In this document: positions 7,737 through 16,364 of the stretch, one piece after another
Position numbering within the stretch: the stretch's first letter is position 1
Layout of the letters: the number at the start of each line of letters is the position of its first letter
Assembly (NCBI GenBank): GCA_003612405.1
Contig: RAYR01000013.1
Location: 62,001 to 126,000, forward strand
Source: a bacterium 0.1xD8-71
Lineage (GTDB): Bacteria > Bacillota > Clostridia > Lachnospirales > Lachnospiraceae
DNA length: 64,000 nt
Direction: 5' to 3'
The notes under the pieces: generated by a model
Told to the model about the DNA's origin: nothing
The model's input: only the letters and a program-made list of their open reading frames with translations
The model's database searches: none
Program-made: the position numbers and the translations under genes

Positions 7737-9098
7737 TCAGTGTGGACATACCTTATATGTAATCACATTAATTTCTTCACCCTGTATCATATACCCGCAT
7801 TTACTGCATCTCTGTGCCCGGTACTCTTTCACCACGCAGCCGCCGTCTGACTTTTTGCCATGTTCTGTCAAAGTTCCCGAAACAAATGTATGGCTGCATC
7901 CCCTGTATGTTACCGCGGGCTCCTCCTCTGCTATCGGATAAACATTGCCCTCCTCATCCGTAAACTGCCTGTCATACTGAATCTCTATCTTTTCCAACAA
8001 TTCAAAATCCTGCACAACTGCATCACCTGTTTCGTCAAGAACATCGGGAGCAAACACGATTGTATCATTACCCAGAGTTTCATCTATAGCCTCCTGTGAA
8101 GCTTCCGGCATCTCTTTATGAACCACATCCCTGTAGGCGAACACTGTTATGGAGTTGGCGAACGCAAGTACCGTCACCAATATTCCTGCTGTCAATCGGT
8201 TCCATCTCTTTCTCGTCATCAAATTGTCCATCCTTTCCTTTATCTCGTTTTGTCTGTTTCCAAAACTGGCCTTCCACCGCAATACTGCCTTTTCTGCCTT
8301 TCCCTGCGACAGGACCTCCCTGACCAACAGAGTCCGGTACTCTCTCACCCCCTCTTTTGTCTTTCCCTGCACCGAAGTTTCATCGCAGGACAATTCGCAG
8401 ACCCGCTCGAAATCATACTGTAGAACCTGTATGATCGGATTCCACCAGTGCAGAATCGCCGCGAACTGCACGAGTATCTTCCAGAGCACATCCCTGCGTT
8501 TGATATGTACCATCTCATGGCTGACAAGCAATTTCGCGTCCGGATTGTCCACTTTTCTGTCACAGATGATAACCGGTCTGAAAACGCCAAAGGTCATCGT
8601 ATGCGCCTCGGCATACCCGCTGCACAAAATCACACGCTGTTTTACGCCATACTGTTCTTTGATCCCAGCGAGAAATGACTGCTCCTGGTCCGTCATGCCG
8701 TTGCCCGCATATCCCACAATCAAGCGGCTTGTCCGCACATAATCTATCAACATTCTCCCCATCAGGATGCAGACTGCCAGAATCCACACCACCGCCAATA
8801 CTGTCTGTATAACGGCATAAACATTGACGTATGTTTTATCGTCTGCATGGACAGCGTAATTCGTCCATGTAAGCGGTATCTGCACCACCGACATCTGTTT
8901 TCCAGGCAAAAGCAGGCTTAACGCCTCCCTGTACCAGCCTTTCAAAAAGGGCAGTGGAATCAAATAATATATAACTGCCACTTTAGCCAGCAGATAATAC
9001 AGCCTCGCGCTGATTTTTCCCTTGAACAGATATCTCAACAGCAGATAAATCCCCGTCATTGTGCTTCCCGAAAGCGACATCACCAGTAAGTATTCCAT
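7737..9098 (-). CDS. BlaR1/MecR1-type M56 peptidase, membrane signal transducer
   Basis: A 453-residue M56-family protein. The N-terminal half has about four membrane helices, and the zinc-protease motif HEMVHIKRRD lies at about residues 193-202 with the later partner region CELSCDE at about 235. A final span (ILVTVLAFANSITVFA) leads to a C-terminal extracellular part that ends with a small CSKCGYMI motif, not a penicillin-binding sensor. In the family, signal binding activates the protease, which leads to cleavage of the BlaI-type repressor. The gene follows its repressor with a 10-bp gap, so they form one operon. The lack of a beta-lactam-binding domain suggests a different extracellular signal. 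No beta-lactamase gene is nearby. Confidence 0.88.
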   Translation of the reverse strand: MEYLLVMSLSGSTMTGIYLLLRYLFKGKISARLYYLLAKVAVIYYLIPLPFLKGWYREALSLLLPGKQMSVVQIPLTWTNYAVHADDKTYVNVYAVIQTVLAVVWILAVCILMGRMLIDYVRTSRLIVGYAGNGMTDQEQSFLAGIKEQYGVKQRVILCSGYAEAHTMTFGVFRPVIICDRKVDNPDAKLLVSHEMVHIKRRDVLWKILVQFAAILHWWNPIIQVLQYDFERVCELSCDETSVQGKTKEGVREYRTLLVREVLSQGKAEKAVLRWKASFGNRQNEIKERMDNLMTRKRWNRLTAGILVTVLAFANSITVFAYRDVVHKEMPEASQEAIDETLGNDTIVFAPDVLDETGDAVVQDFELLEKIEIQYDRQFTDEEGNVYPIAEEEPAVTYRGCSHTFVSGTLTEHGKKSDGGCVVKEYRAQRCSKCGYMIQGEEINVITYKVCPH

Positions 9099-9108
9099 CT
9101 TTCCTCCT

Positions 9109-9471
9109 TCAGCTGTCCTCCAGAATCCTGATCACTTCTTTTGCTTCACTCTCATTGATGGTATTCTTCTTGACAAAAGCCGCCATAAATTTGCTCAACC
9201 GGCCCTCATACATATGGTCTATCGCTGCCTTCATCTGCCTGTAGTTATACTCTTCTCTGGTATACACGGCTTTCACCATTCTGTTCTTCCGTTCCACCAG
9301 GCCCTTTTCCTCGAGCCTGCTTAAAAAGGTATTGAGTGTCTGTCGTTTCCACTCCTTGCCATCCGCCTCAAACAGTGCAAGAAGCTGAGCCTGTTTAATA
9401 CTGTCCTCCTGATCCCACAGCTTCTCCATCACTTCCTGCTCCGCTTTGGAGATGTCCATAAAATTTCCCAT
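9109..9471 (-). CDS. BlaI/MecI-family transcriptional repressor
   Basis: The 120-residue winged-helix protein starts MGNFMDISKAEQEVMEKLWDQEDSIKQAQLL-like with the recognition region LNTFLSRLEEKGLVERKN and a C-terminal dimerisation helix with the TREEYNYRQM and FVKKNTINESEAKEV segments. Length and layout match BlaI/MecI. It should bind as a dimer to the dyad at 9507-9523 in its own promoter and be relieved by the downstream BlaR1-like protease. The target regulon beyond the operon is not known; the divergent TIR gene is a candidate. Confidence 0.92.
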   Translation of the reverse strand: MGNFMDISKAEQEVMEKLWDQEDSIKQAQLLALFEADGKEWKRQTLNTFLSRLEEKGLVERKNRMVKAVYTREEYNYRQMKAAIDHMYEGRLSKFMAAFVKKNTINESEAKEVIRILEDS

Positions 9472-9506
9472 GTTTTACCCAGTCCTCCCCTTTACAGACA
9501 ATTGTT

Positions 9507-9523
9507 GACTATAGTTTGTAGTC
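9507..9523. promoter_or_regulatory. BlaI-type operator dyad
   Basis: GACTA at 9507-9511 and TAGTC at 9519-9523 flank TAGTTTG, close to the GACTACA/TGTAGTC dyads bound by BlaI-like repressors. It lies at the predicted start site of the blaI-blaR1 transcript, so a bound dimer would block initiation. Inferred from position and symmetry. Confidence 0.65.
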
Positions 9524-9529
9524 TATTTT

Positions 9530-9558
9530 ACTATACCGTTTTTCCAACGGGATGTCAA
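9530..9558 (-). promoter_or_regulatory. Promoter of the BlaI/BlaR1-type operon
   Basis: Minus-strand TTGACA (9558-9553), a 17-bp spacer and TATAGT (9535-9530): a near-consensus sigma-A promoter. The operator dyad starts right after the -10 box. Confidence 0.85.
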
Positions 9559-9582
9559 CTTCTCCCGACAAAAATCGAAATA

Positions 9583-9611
9583 TTGAAAAAAGAGGATTAC
9601 GATGATAGAAT
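9583..9611 (+). promoter_or_regulatory. Promoter of the TIR-DUF6273 gene
   Basis: TTGAAA (9583-9588), a 17-bp spacer and TAGAAT (9606-9611) form a near-consensus sigma-A promoter. Transcription would start around 9617-9619, which leaves room only for the ATG at 9650 and not for the one at 9620. Confidence 0.7.
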
Positions 9612-9649
9612 AGGACGCAATGAATCAGATGACAGAACAGGAGCTTTTT

Positions 9650-11038
9650 ATGCAGATATTTATATCCCATTCCTCCAAAAACGCCGAAGAGGCCGCAAGA
9701 ATCTGTAGGATTCTGGAACAAAACGGAACTCCCTGCTTTATCGCACCGAGAGATATCCGCTCCGGGCATCCTTATGCCGAAGAACTGATCGACGGGATTG
9801 ACCATTCGGCGGCTATCATCTTACTGATGTCCGAGGAGGCCAACCATTCTCCCCATGTCCTTCGGGAAGTGGAACGGGCCGTGAGCAAGTCCATTCCCAT
9901 TCTGGTCTATAAATTAGAAGAAATTGTGCTGTCCAAATCCATGGAATATTACCTGATGACACACCAGTGGATCAGCGCCCAGAGCGATGAGAACTGTGTG
10001 GATGTACTCCGGTTTGTGGAAGATTTAAAACACGGTACTGCGGGCAGCATCCCCCGGTCAACAGACGCTCCCGGCCCAAACACAGGGCAGACAAATCCCG
10101 TCTCGCCGCAGAATGTCACAAAAGATTTCTCCGCGACAGATACAATCCGTAAGAAACGTCTCTCCCTGGCCGTCACCCTGCTGGCTGTATTATGTGTGAT
10201 TCTGGGCGGCGCTTTTGTCCTCATAAGCCATTTTCAGAATCAGTCCGTATCTCCTATAGCTATAGGAGATACCGTCACCTTCGGTACCTATCTGGGAGAA
10301 CCCATAGAGTGGCGCGTGCTGAGACTGTCCGAAGATAACCGTCAGGCTGTCCTGATATCCGCAAATATACTTACCATGAAAGCCTACGATGCTGCCGAGG
10401 GCGGCAAATACAACTGGTACGATGGCACCGATTACTGGTCGAGAGAATCTGCGGCGGATACAGACTTCTCCCTCCAGATCCTGGTGCGGGGCAATAACAT
10501 CTGGAGTTCCTCCAACATCCGCACATGGCTCAACAGTGCCGATGAAGTGGTGAAGTATGCCGATCAGGCTCCTCTCTCCACCGCCATGGCGGAACGGAAG
10601 AACGGCTATCAGAACGAAGCCGGCTTTCTGCATGGTTTTACAGAGGAAGAGCTGGCGGCGATTGTTGCGGTAGATAACACGACGCAGAGCAATCCTTTAT
10701 ATGACGCCGACACCGTTACCACCACTGACCGAATCTATCTGCTATCCCTGGAGGAGCTATCGTGGTTCGACGATGCCGGCATAAGCAAATTCGCCCTGCC
10801 CACGCAGGCTGCGGTGGAACAGGACGAAAGCGGTTGGTATCTGTTGGATTACAATGATTTTCATATCGAAGAATGTTCCTGGTGGCTGCGTGAGCCCGTA
10901 GAGGGAACCTCCAGCAAATGTTATCTTGTGGGAAACGGCTACACGGACCAACTGTTACGCCAGGAAAATGCCGGTCTGGAGGGATTCGGCATCCGCCCGG
11001 CGCTGACCGTGGATCTGCGCAAAGCAGATTTCCGCTAG
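9650..11038 (+). CDS. TIR domain - membrane span - DUF6273 protein
   Basis: With the ATG at 9650 (AGGAG at 9639-9643) the protein has 462 residues. Residues 1-110 form a TIR domain (MQIFISHSSKN, APRDIRSG, and HVLREVERAV, where Glu73 is the likely NADase glutamate). A Pro/Thr/Ser linker leads to one membrane span at about 171-193. The remainder is a DUF6273 domain (FGTYLGEPIEWRVL, IRTWLN, WWLREPVEG, FGIRPALTVDL), usually extracellular in Clostridia. The topology predicts a cytoplasmic TIR coupled to an outside sensor or binding domain. TIR domains in bacteria cleave NAD or make signalling nucleotides; activity here is inferred. A frame extension to 9620 exists but lies at the predicted transcription start. 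The gene is divergent from the BlaI/BlaR1 pair, and its stop overlaps the stop of the convergent neighbour. Confidence 0.87.
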   Translation: MQIFISHSSKNAEEAARICRILEQNGTPCFIAPRDIRSGHPYAEELIDGIDHSAAIILLMSEEANHSPHVLREVERAVSKSIPILVYKLEEIVLSKSMEYYLMTHQWISAQSDENCVDVLRFVEDLKHGTAGSIPRSTDAPGPNTGQTNPVSPQNVTKDFSATDTIRKKRLSLAVTLLAVLCVILGGAFVLISHFQNQSVSPIAIGDTVTFGTYLGEPIEWRVLRLSEDNRQAVLISANILTMKAYDAAEGGKYNWYDGTDYWSRESAADTDFSLQILVRGNNIWSSSNIRTWLNSADEVVKYADQAPLSTAMAERKNGYQNEAGFLHGFTEEELAAIVAVDNTTQSNPLYDADTVTTTDRIYLLSLEELSWFDDAGISKFALPTQAAVEQDESGWYLLDYNDFHIEECSWWLREPVEGTSSKCYLVGNGYTDQLLRQENAGLEGFGIRPALTVDLRKADFR

Positions 11039-12450
11039 TGTCCATGCCGTCCGGTAAACTCCATCACAAGCCCGGTCAGGCAGGTATCCTCATAGGTCGT
11101 CCCCGGATAGACATCCTCGATCACGAACCGGAAGGTGATATCCCCTCTTTCCGCCACCATGATATCTTCCCAGGGCAGGGTAAAATACTGCGGTTTGATT
11201 GTATCTTCCAGTTCCAGGTACGCATAGGGCTTATCTTCCACATACATGAGCAGCGTTTTGACGCGCCCGTTTTCCTCCCAGGTCTTCCGGTTTTTCGCAT
11301 AACCATTCACAATACAGATCTGTGTATAACGGATATAGCCGTCCAGAGGATTGATCTTATTTTCATTTTCCAGGTACCACTCTTCATATTTGATATAATC
11401 CCAGCGATTGCGGACATGCCAGTCGTTACAGTCATGATAGGTGATACTCTCGCCGATGCCGTTTCCTTCCACGCCCTCAGCCCAGGCACTTTCTCTCCCG
11501 CACAGCGCATGGAGATTCTCAGCAGCATACCTGCCGTCAGCAGAAGCCAGCTCCGAGGAGGCCGTAATATCCAGATATCCCTCTCCTACACACGTTTCCC
11601 CACAGGGTGCATGCCAGGCACTATAACCATAATCCGGCGCATCGTCCGCCTCTTCACAGGAAAGCAGGTTATCTCCCTCACCGTTTTCCCCATAGAAATA
11701 ATTCCCGATTTCCGGCTTTAGAACCAGCGGTTCCTGAGGATATCTGACCACCGGCTCCAGGCTATCGATAACAGGCACCCACAGGGCTTTCAGTCCATTG
11801 GCCTGCGCATATTCCTCTGTCGGATTACGCCCGGGTCCCGGCCGTTTTTTATAACCGAGATAAAATTCTTCCCTGCATCCCGCGAAAGCCTCCTCCCCGA
11901 TCATACAGTACGGACCCGGCAGATAGACCGCCCACAGCAGCTCGTTATCTGCGAAAGCTCTTTTGCCGATAACCAGATCCTGTTCTCCCGGAAACTCTAC
12001 CCAGCTTATTCTGCAGTTTGCAAAGGCTTCCTCTCCGATCTGTTCTATTTGCGCCGGAAACACCATCTCCTGTGTAAGCATTTTCGTATTCAAAAAGGCG
12101 CGGTCACCCACAATCTTAAGATGTTTGGGCATATTCGCCGGCTTCACCGTGAGATCCCGAAAAGCATCCGCCGCAATTTCCTCCACCCAGACATCCTTTA
12201 TTTTATCCGGCAGGGGAAACAGGACTGTGCTTGTCTTGCCGGCGGTTTTCCCCAGATATCTGGGAAAACGCTCCCGATATTCTTCCCTGATCCCCGTGAG
12301 TACCGCATACTCTCTTCCCGCTTCCGAGCGGATCTCATAAGTGAGCAGTTCCTCTACGCTGTCCGGCCCCGACTTAGCCTGACAGTCCATCACTGCCGCT
12401 ATGATACATCCACACATCAAAACGATAAACTGTCCTAACCTGTTCCTCAT
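11035..12450 (-). CDS. Secreted leucine-rich-repeat protein with NADase-type glycan-binding domain
   Basis: The 471-residue protein has a signal peptide (about residues 1-25). BspA-like leucine-rich repeats follow at about 85-235 (IAADAFRDL, VGDRAFLNTK, IGEEAFANC, IGKRAFADNE, IGEEAFAGC). The C-terminal domain at about 295-470 resembles the discoidin-like NADase-type glycan-binding fold: ASSELAS near its start, then ESAWAEGVEGNGIGESI, ICIVNGYAKNRKTW, RVKTLLMYVEDK and a closing DTCLTGLVMEF. It is probably an exported surface or binding protein; no catalytic residues are apparent. It follows the MATE gene by 14 bp. Its TAG stop shares the CTAG palindrome at 11035-11038 with the stop of the convergent TIR gene. 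The domain name comes from a family first seen in a streptococcal NADase and does not imply NADase activity. Confidence 0.75.
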   Translation of the reverse strand: MRNRLGQFIVLMCGCIIAAVMDCQAKSGPDSVEELLTYEIRSEAGREYAVLTGIREEYRERFPRYLGKTAGKTSTVLFPLPDKIKDVWVEEIAADAFRDLTVKPANMPKHLKIVGDRAFLNTKMLTQEMVFPAQIEQIGEEAFANCRISWVEFPGEQDLVIGKRAFADNELLWAVYLPGPYCMIGEEAFAGCREEFYLGYKKRPGPGRNPTEEYAQANGLKALWVPVIDSLEPVVRYPQEPLVLKPEIGNYFYGENGEGDNLLSCEEADDAPDYGYSAWHAPCGETCVGEGYLDITASSELASADGRYAAENLHALCGRESAWAEGVEGNGIGESITYHDCNDWHVRNRWDYIKYEEWYLENENKINPLDGYIRYTQICIVNGYAKNRKTWEENGRVKTLLMYVEDKPYAYLELEDTIKPQYFTLPWEDIMVAERGDITFRFVIEDVYPGTTYEDTCLTGLVMEFTGRHGH

Positions 12451-12464
12451 ACCATAACCCCCTT

Positions 12465-13823
12465 TTAACCCGCGTTCTTTCCATCTGCCATCTTCCGGTA
12501 AAGCGTAAAATACATGGTCACAAAGCAGGCCAGTCCGCCGATGGCATTAGAAATTGGCTCTGCCAGGAACACCCCGTCCACACCAAACCCCATTTTCGGC
12601 AAAAGCACCGTCAACGGCGCCACGATCACCGCCTTGCGAAGCAGGGAGAAAAAGATGGCATGGCGGGAGTCGCCCAGCGACGTAAATGCCGACTGTCCTG
12701 TAAACTGAAAAGCCATAAAGAAAAAGCCGAAAAAGTACAGCCGCATGGCATCCGCCCCTGCCTCTATCATCAGCGTATCCTCCGTGAATATGGACAACAG
12801 CAGGTGCGGACTCACGATTACCAGAAGCCATGCCAGCAATGTGTATACAATTCCCAGTGCGGCAGTAAAACGAATCCCCTGACGCACCCTGTCATATTCT
12901 TTTGCCCCATAATTATACCCCAGTACGGGTTGGGCGCCATTGGTGATCCCACTGACCGGCAGCGCCAGAATCTCTCTGGTAGAATTGATCACCGTCATCA
13001 CACCCACATAAAGATCCCCGCCATATATTTTCAGGGTCGCATTGCACACCACCTGCACCAGACAGTTGGTTCCCTGCATGATAAAGCCCGACATGCCCAG
13101 GGCCATGATTTCCCTGGCCAGTCTGCCATCAATCGGCAGATTATTCTTCCTCATGGGCAGCAATGCTTTGGGGCCTGTCAGAAACCGCAGCACCCAGATG
13201 CAGGAAACGGCCTGACTGAGCACCGTAGCCAGCGCCGCACCGCCAACTCCCATATGAAACACGAAAATAAACACCGGATCCAGTACCAGATTCAGCGCAG
13301 CCCCCAACAGGGTAGTCATCATCCCCACCCGCGGGAACCCCTGAGCATTGATAAATCCGTTCAGCCCTGTGGCCAGCATGGTAAACGGCGTCCCCCACAG
13401 GTAAATCTTCAGGTACGCATCAGCATATACATAAGAAGCATCACTGGCACCGAACAGATAAAGTACCGGCCTGCGAAACAGATAGCAGAACAAAAACATC
13501 ACCACAGATGTGCCAAGCAGGAGAGAAAAGGTATTGCCCAGTATCTTCCCCGCCCGCTCTTTTTGCCCGGCGCCTCTGGCAATGGAAAAAAGCGGAGCGC
13601 CGCCCGTCCCGAACAGAAAAGTCAGGGCTGCAATCAGGGTAGTCAGCGGAAACACCAGGCCGATCCCGGTCAGCGCCATACTGTCCGCACCGGGCAGGTG
13701 TCCGATATAAATCCGGTCTACCACATTATATAAAAGCTGTACCAGCTGTGCTAAAATCAGCGGAATGGACTGTGCCACAATATTCTGCCAGACCTTTCCT
13801 CCGGAAAAATCAGTTGACTGCAT
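12465..13823 (-). CDS. MATE-family multidrug/sodium antiporter
   Basis: This 452-residue protein has about twelve membrane helices. Its N-terminal half includes the MATE signature region QSIPLILAQLVQLLYNVVDRIYIGHL, here seen as PLILAQLVQLLYNVVD, and both halves share the typical repeat (for example INSTREILALPVSGITNGAQPVLGYNYGA). MATE proteins export cationic drugs or metabolites in exchange for Na+ or H+. Length is normal. It lies in a run of minus-strand genes: 14 bp after the frameshifted small gene and 14 bp before the secreted LRR protein. Substrate cannot be predicted. Confidence 0.93.
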   Translation of the reverse strand: MQSTDFSGGKVWQNIVAQSIPLILAQLVQLLYNVVDRIYIGHLPGADSMALTGIGLVFPLTTLIAALTFLFGTGGAPLFSIARGAGQKERAGKILGNTFSLLLGTSVVMFLFCYLFRRPVLYLFGASDASYVYADAYLKIYLWGTPFTMLATGLNGFINAQGFPRVGMMTTLLGAALNLVLDPVFIFVFHMGVGGAALATVLSQAVSCIWVLRFLTGPKALLPMRKNNLPIDGRLAREIMALGMSGFIMQGTNCLVQVVCNATLKIYGGDLYVGVMTVINSTREILALPVSGITNGAQPVLGYNYGAKEYDRVRQGIRFTAALGIVYTLLAWLLVIVSPHLLLSIFTEDTLMIEAGADAMRLYFFGFFFMAFQFTGQSAFTSLGDSRHAIFFSLLRKAVIVAPLTVLLPKMGFGVDGVFLAEPISNAIGGLACFVTMYFTLYRKMADGKNAG

Positions 13824-13837
13824 ATCTGTATTCCTCT

Positions 13838-14296
13838 TTATGAATAAATAACCAGCACCGGCGGTCCGCCGTTATGGTCCAATTCCAGACAATAAGCCGG
13901 TTCCATATCACTTTCTTCATATATATAATAATATTCCAGTGAACCGTGCGTGATATAGCCATACCGGTAAACAAGCCGGCCCTCATCCGTATACTCGTAA
14001 GTCTCCCTGTATCCCGACACATTATCTGCCCTGTCCGGGGATCAAAATACAGTTCCATGAGCAGATTGTGGAATCCATCATAATACTCATAACACCGGCT
14101 CCTCCACAAACTTCCGGTTCTCCATATCCCATGCATAAAGCAGTCCCTCTGCTCCTGTTTCCTGCGCGCCTGCCGGATACACAATCAGATCCTTATCATA
14201 GCCATAATAATAGATGCCCCAGAAAACAGGAACACCAGTGCACAGGCCCATCAGAAAAAACGATAATTTTAAAAAGAACGATAAATTTATTTTCAT
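13838..14296 (-). pseudogene. Frameshifted small secreted protein gene
   Basis: A signal-peptide-like N-terminus (MKINLSFFLKLSFFLMGLCTG) starts at 14296 and runs to a stop near 14087 with the sequence MENRKFVEEPVL. The coding sense continues in a second frame with YEYYDGFHNLLMELYFDPRTG and then in a third with NVSGYRETYEYTDEGRLVYRYG, ending at 13838. Two frame changes (near 14090 and near 14024) are needed to join them into one protein of about 150 residues. The pieces look like a single tyrosine-rich exported protein. I cannot name the family. It may be a pseudogene or contain sequencing errors. Confidence 0.6.
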
Positions 14297-14405
14297 ACTT
14301 TTATTTTATATGTTTTTGCGATAAGAAGCAACCCTTCAAGTCTCTGCTCCCATCTTGTATAACCGCACCCCGATATCCTGTATATTTTCTTAAAAAACAT
14401 GAAAA

Positions 14406-14436
14406 TTGTAAAATTCTGGAAATTATATGATACAAT
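14406..14436 (+). promoter_or_regulatory. Probable promoter of ibrA-ibrB
   Basis: An extended -10 (TGATACAAT, with TACAAT at 14431-14436) lies 58 bp upstream of the ibrA start. TTGTAA at 14406-14411 is a possible -35 at a long 19-bp spacing. Confidence 0.55.
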
Positions 14437-14494
14437 AGTTTTATTCTGACACACGTAAAACCTGTAGGCACACATCTTTGGGGAGGCATACAAT

Positions 14495-15817
14495 ATGATG
14501 ATCAAAGGATATGAACAAAGGAACGTCTATGATGCCTTACAGGAACGCTTTCACTATCTGTTTCGTGAGTTCCCCAATATCTATGTCTCCTTCAGCGGCG
14601 GCAAGGACAGCGGCGTGCTGTTAAATCTGCTGTTGGATTTTAAACGAAAATATTATCCTGCCCGCAGAATCGGCGTGTTCCACCAGGACTTTGAGGCACA
14701 GTACAGTGTGACCACGGAATATGTCACCAGAACCTTCCGGGCATTGGAGGGAGAATGTGATCTCTACTGGGTCTGTCTGCCGATGGCCACCAGAACGGCC
14801 CTGAGCAGTTATGAGATGTACTGGTATCCCTGGGATGATAAGAAGGAAGAGATATGGGTCCGCAAAAGGCCGGATTACCCTTATGTAATCACCATAGACA
14901 AACCTTTTAACCACTACCGCTACCGGATGCCCCAGGAAGACCTGGCCAAACAGTTCGGGCGGTTCTATAAAGAAGAGCACGATCACCAGAAAACCGTCTG
15001 TCTGCTGGGCATCCGTGCAGATGAGTCCTTACAGCGCTACAGCGGGATCGTGAATAAGAAGTACGGATATAATGGAGAATGTTGGATTTCCAAACAGTTT
15101 AAGGACGTATGGTGTGCCTCGCCGCTCTATGACTGGACAAACCAGGATGTATGGGTGGCAAACTATCGGTTTGCCTATGACTATAATGCCCTGTATGACT
15201 TGTACTATAAGGCAGGGCTTACCATCAACCAGATGCGCGTGGCCTCCCCCTTTAACGACTATTCCAAGGACTCCTTAAATCTCTACCGAGTGATTGACCC
15301 GGAAATCTGGACAAGACTTGTGGGGCGTGTGCGCGGCGCCAATTTCGGCTGTATCTATGGCAGGACCAAGGCCATGGGATACCGCAGCATCTCTCTGCCC
15401 GAAGGGCATACCTGGGAATCCTATACCAAATTCCTGCTGGACACACTGCCTGCAAGGCTGCGCAATAATTATGTCAGGAAGTTCCGGACTTCCATCGAAT
15501 TCTGGCATAAGACCGGCGGGGGACTGGAAGAGAACGTGATCCAGGATCTGCTCGACCATGGATACAACATCCGCCGCAATGGCGTATCCAATTATACTTT
15601 AATGAAAAATGCACGAATCGTCTTTGTGGGAGACATTCCGGATGATACGGACGACATCAGATCCACCAGGGACATTCCCAGCTGGAAGCGCATGTGCTAC
15701 TGCATTTTAAAAAACGACCATACCTGCCGCTTTATGGGATTTGGTCAGACAAAGAAGGAACAGCAGCGAATTGATAAGATCAAACGAAAATATGGAGAGA
15801 TGATCAATGCCAGATAA
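14495..15817 (+). CDS. ibrA: IbrA-like PAPS-reductase-family PP-loop protein (DUF3440)
   Basis: The 440-residue protein has the PP-loop ATP-pyrophosphatase motif SFSGGKDSGVLLNLLLDF at about residues 32-50 followed by HQDFEAQYS, as in phosphoadenosine-phosphosulfate reductase relatives. A second conserved block is LLGIRADESLQRYSG at about 170. The C-terminal DUF3440 half includes ANFGCIYG and the aromatic WKRMCYCILKNDHTC. This matches IbrA, which with IbrB activates eib genes in E. coli; the chemistry is unknown. The presence of an intact SGGKDS loop suggests ATP use. The GGGAGG site lies 8 bp before ATG; the second ATG at 14498 is an alternative start. The ibrB start overlaps its 3' end by 11 bp, so the two are translationally coupled. 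Confidence 0.9.
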   Translation: MMIKGYEQRNVYDALQERFHYLFREFPNIYVSFSGGKDSGVLLNLLLDFKRKYYPARRIGVFHQDFEAQYSVTTEYVTRTFRALEGECDLYWVCLPMATRTALSSYEMYWYPWDDKKEEIWVRKRPDYPYVITIDKPFNHYRYRMPQEDLAKQFGRFYKEEHDHQKTVCLLGIRADESLQRYSGIVNKKYGYNGECWISKQFKDVWCASPLYDWTNQDVWVANYRFAYDYNALYDLYYKAGLTINQMRVASPFNDYSKDSLNLYRVIDPEIWTRLVGRVRGANFGCIYGRTKAMGYRSISLPEGHTWESYTKFLLDTLPARLRNNYVRKFRTSIEFWHKTGGGLEENVIQDLLDHGYNIRRNGVSNYTLMKNARIVFVGDIPDDTDDIRSTRDIPSWKRMCYCILKNDHTCRFMGFGQTKKEQQRIDKIKRKYGEMINAR

Positions 15818-16364
15818 TACATTTAAGAGCCCGGTATATAATATAATCCCCGTTCCCTTTGAGAAGATTGTGCCAAACACCTACAATCCTAACAATGTGG
15901 CGCCCCCGGAAATGAAACTGCTCTATGACAGTATCCGTGAGGACGGCTACACCATGCCCATCGTGTGTTACTATTCCCAGAAACAGGATATCTACGCGAT
16001 CGTTGATGGTTTCCACCGCTGGCGTGTGATGAAGGAATATCCCGATATTTACGAGCGGGAACATGGCATGCTGCCTGTGGCAGTAATCGATAAGCCTCTG
16101 GCAAACCGGATGGCAAGCACAGTCAGGCACAATCGCGCACGCGGCTCCCACGATGTGGATCTGATGAGTAATATCGTCAAAGAACTGCATGAACTGGGGC
16201 GCAGTGATGCCTGGATTGCCAAACATCTCGGCATGGACAAAGATGAGATTCTGCGTCTCAAACAGATCAGCGGTCTTGCGGCATTATTTAAGGACGTCAA
16301 TTTTGGTCAGGCATGGAAACCGATTGACGATGCTGCGGCTGGGGATGAAACTGTAATTTCTTAA
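15807..16364 (+). CDS. ibrB: IbrB-like ParB/sulfiredoxin-domain protein
   Basis: This 185-residue protein has a ParB N-terminal-like domain at about residues 15-100: VPFEKIVPNTYNPNNV, then DGYTMPIVCYYS, AIVDGFHRWRVM and RMASTVRHNRARGSH. A helical segment with a helix-turn-helix-like part follows (SDAWIAKHLGMDKDEILRLKQISG). This is the standard partner of IbrA. The RH/GxxR-like DGFHRWR motif corresponds to the nucleotide-binding box of ParB/Srx proteins. It starts inside ibrA with a GGAGAG site. Its last 68 bp overlap the 3' end of the convergent hybrid kinase gene. Confidence 0.9.
   Translation: MPDNTFKSPVYNIIPVPFEKIVPNTYNPNNVAPPEMKLLYDSIREDGYTMPIVCYYSQKQDIYAIVDGFHRWRVMKEYPDIYEREHGMLPVAVIDKPLANRMASTVRHNRARGSHDVDLMSNIVKELHELGRSDAWIAKHLGMDKDEILRLKQISGLAALFKDVNFGQAWKPIDDAAAGDETVIS

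Noticed and set aside
12660..13733. Long plus-strand frame opposite the MATE gene
   Set aside because: Low-complexity His/Gln/Arg-rich antisense shadow of the MATE coding strand with no start signals.
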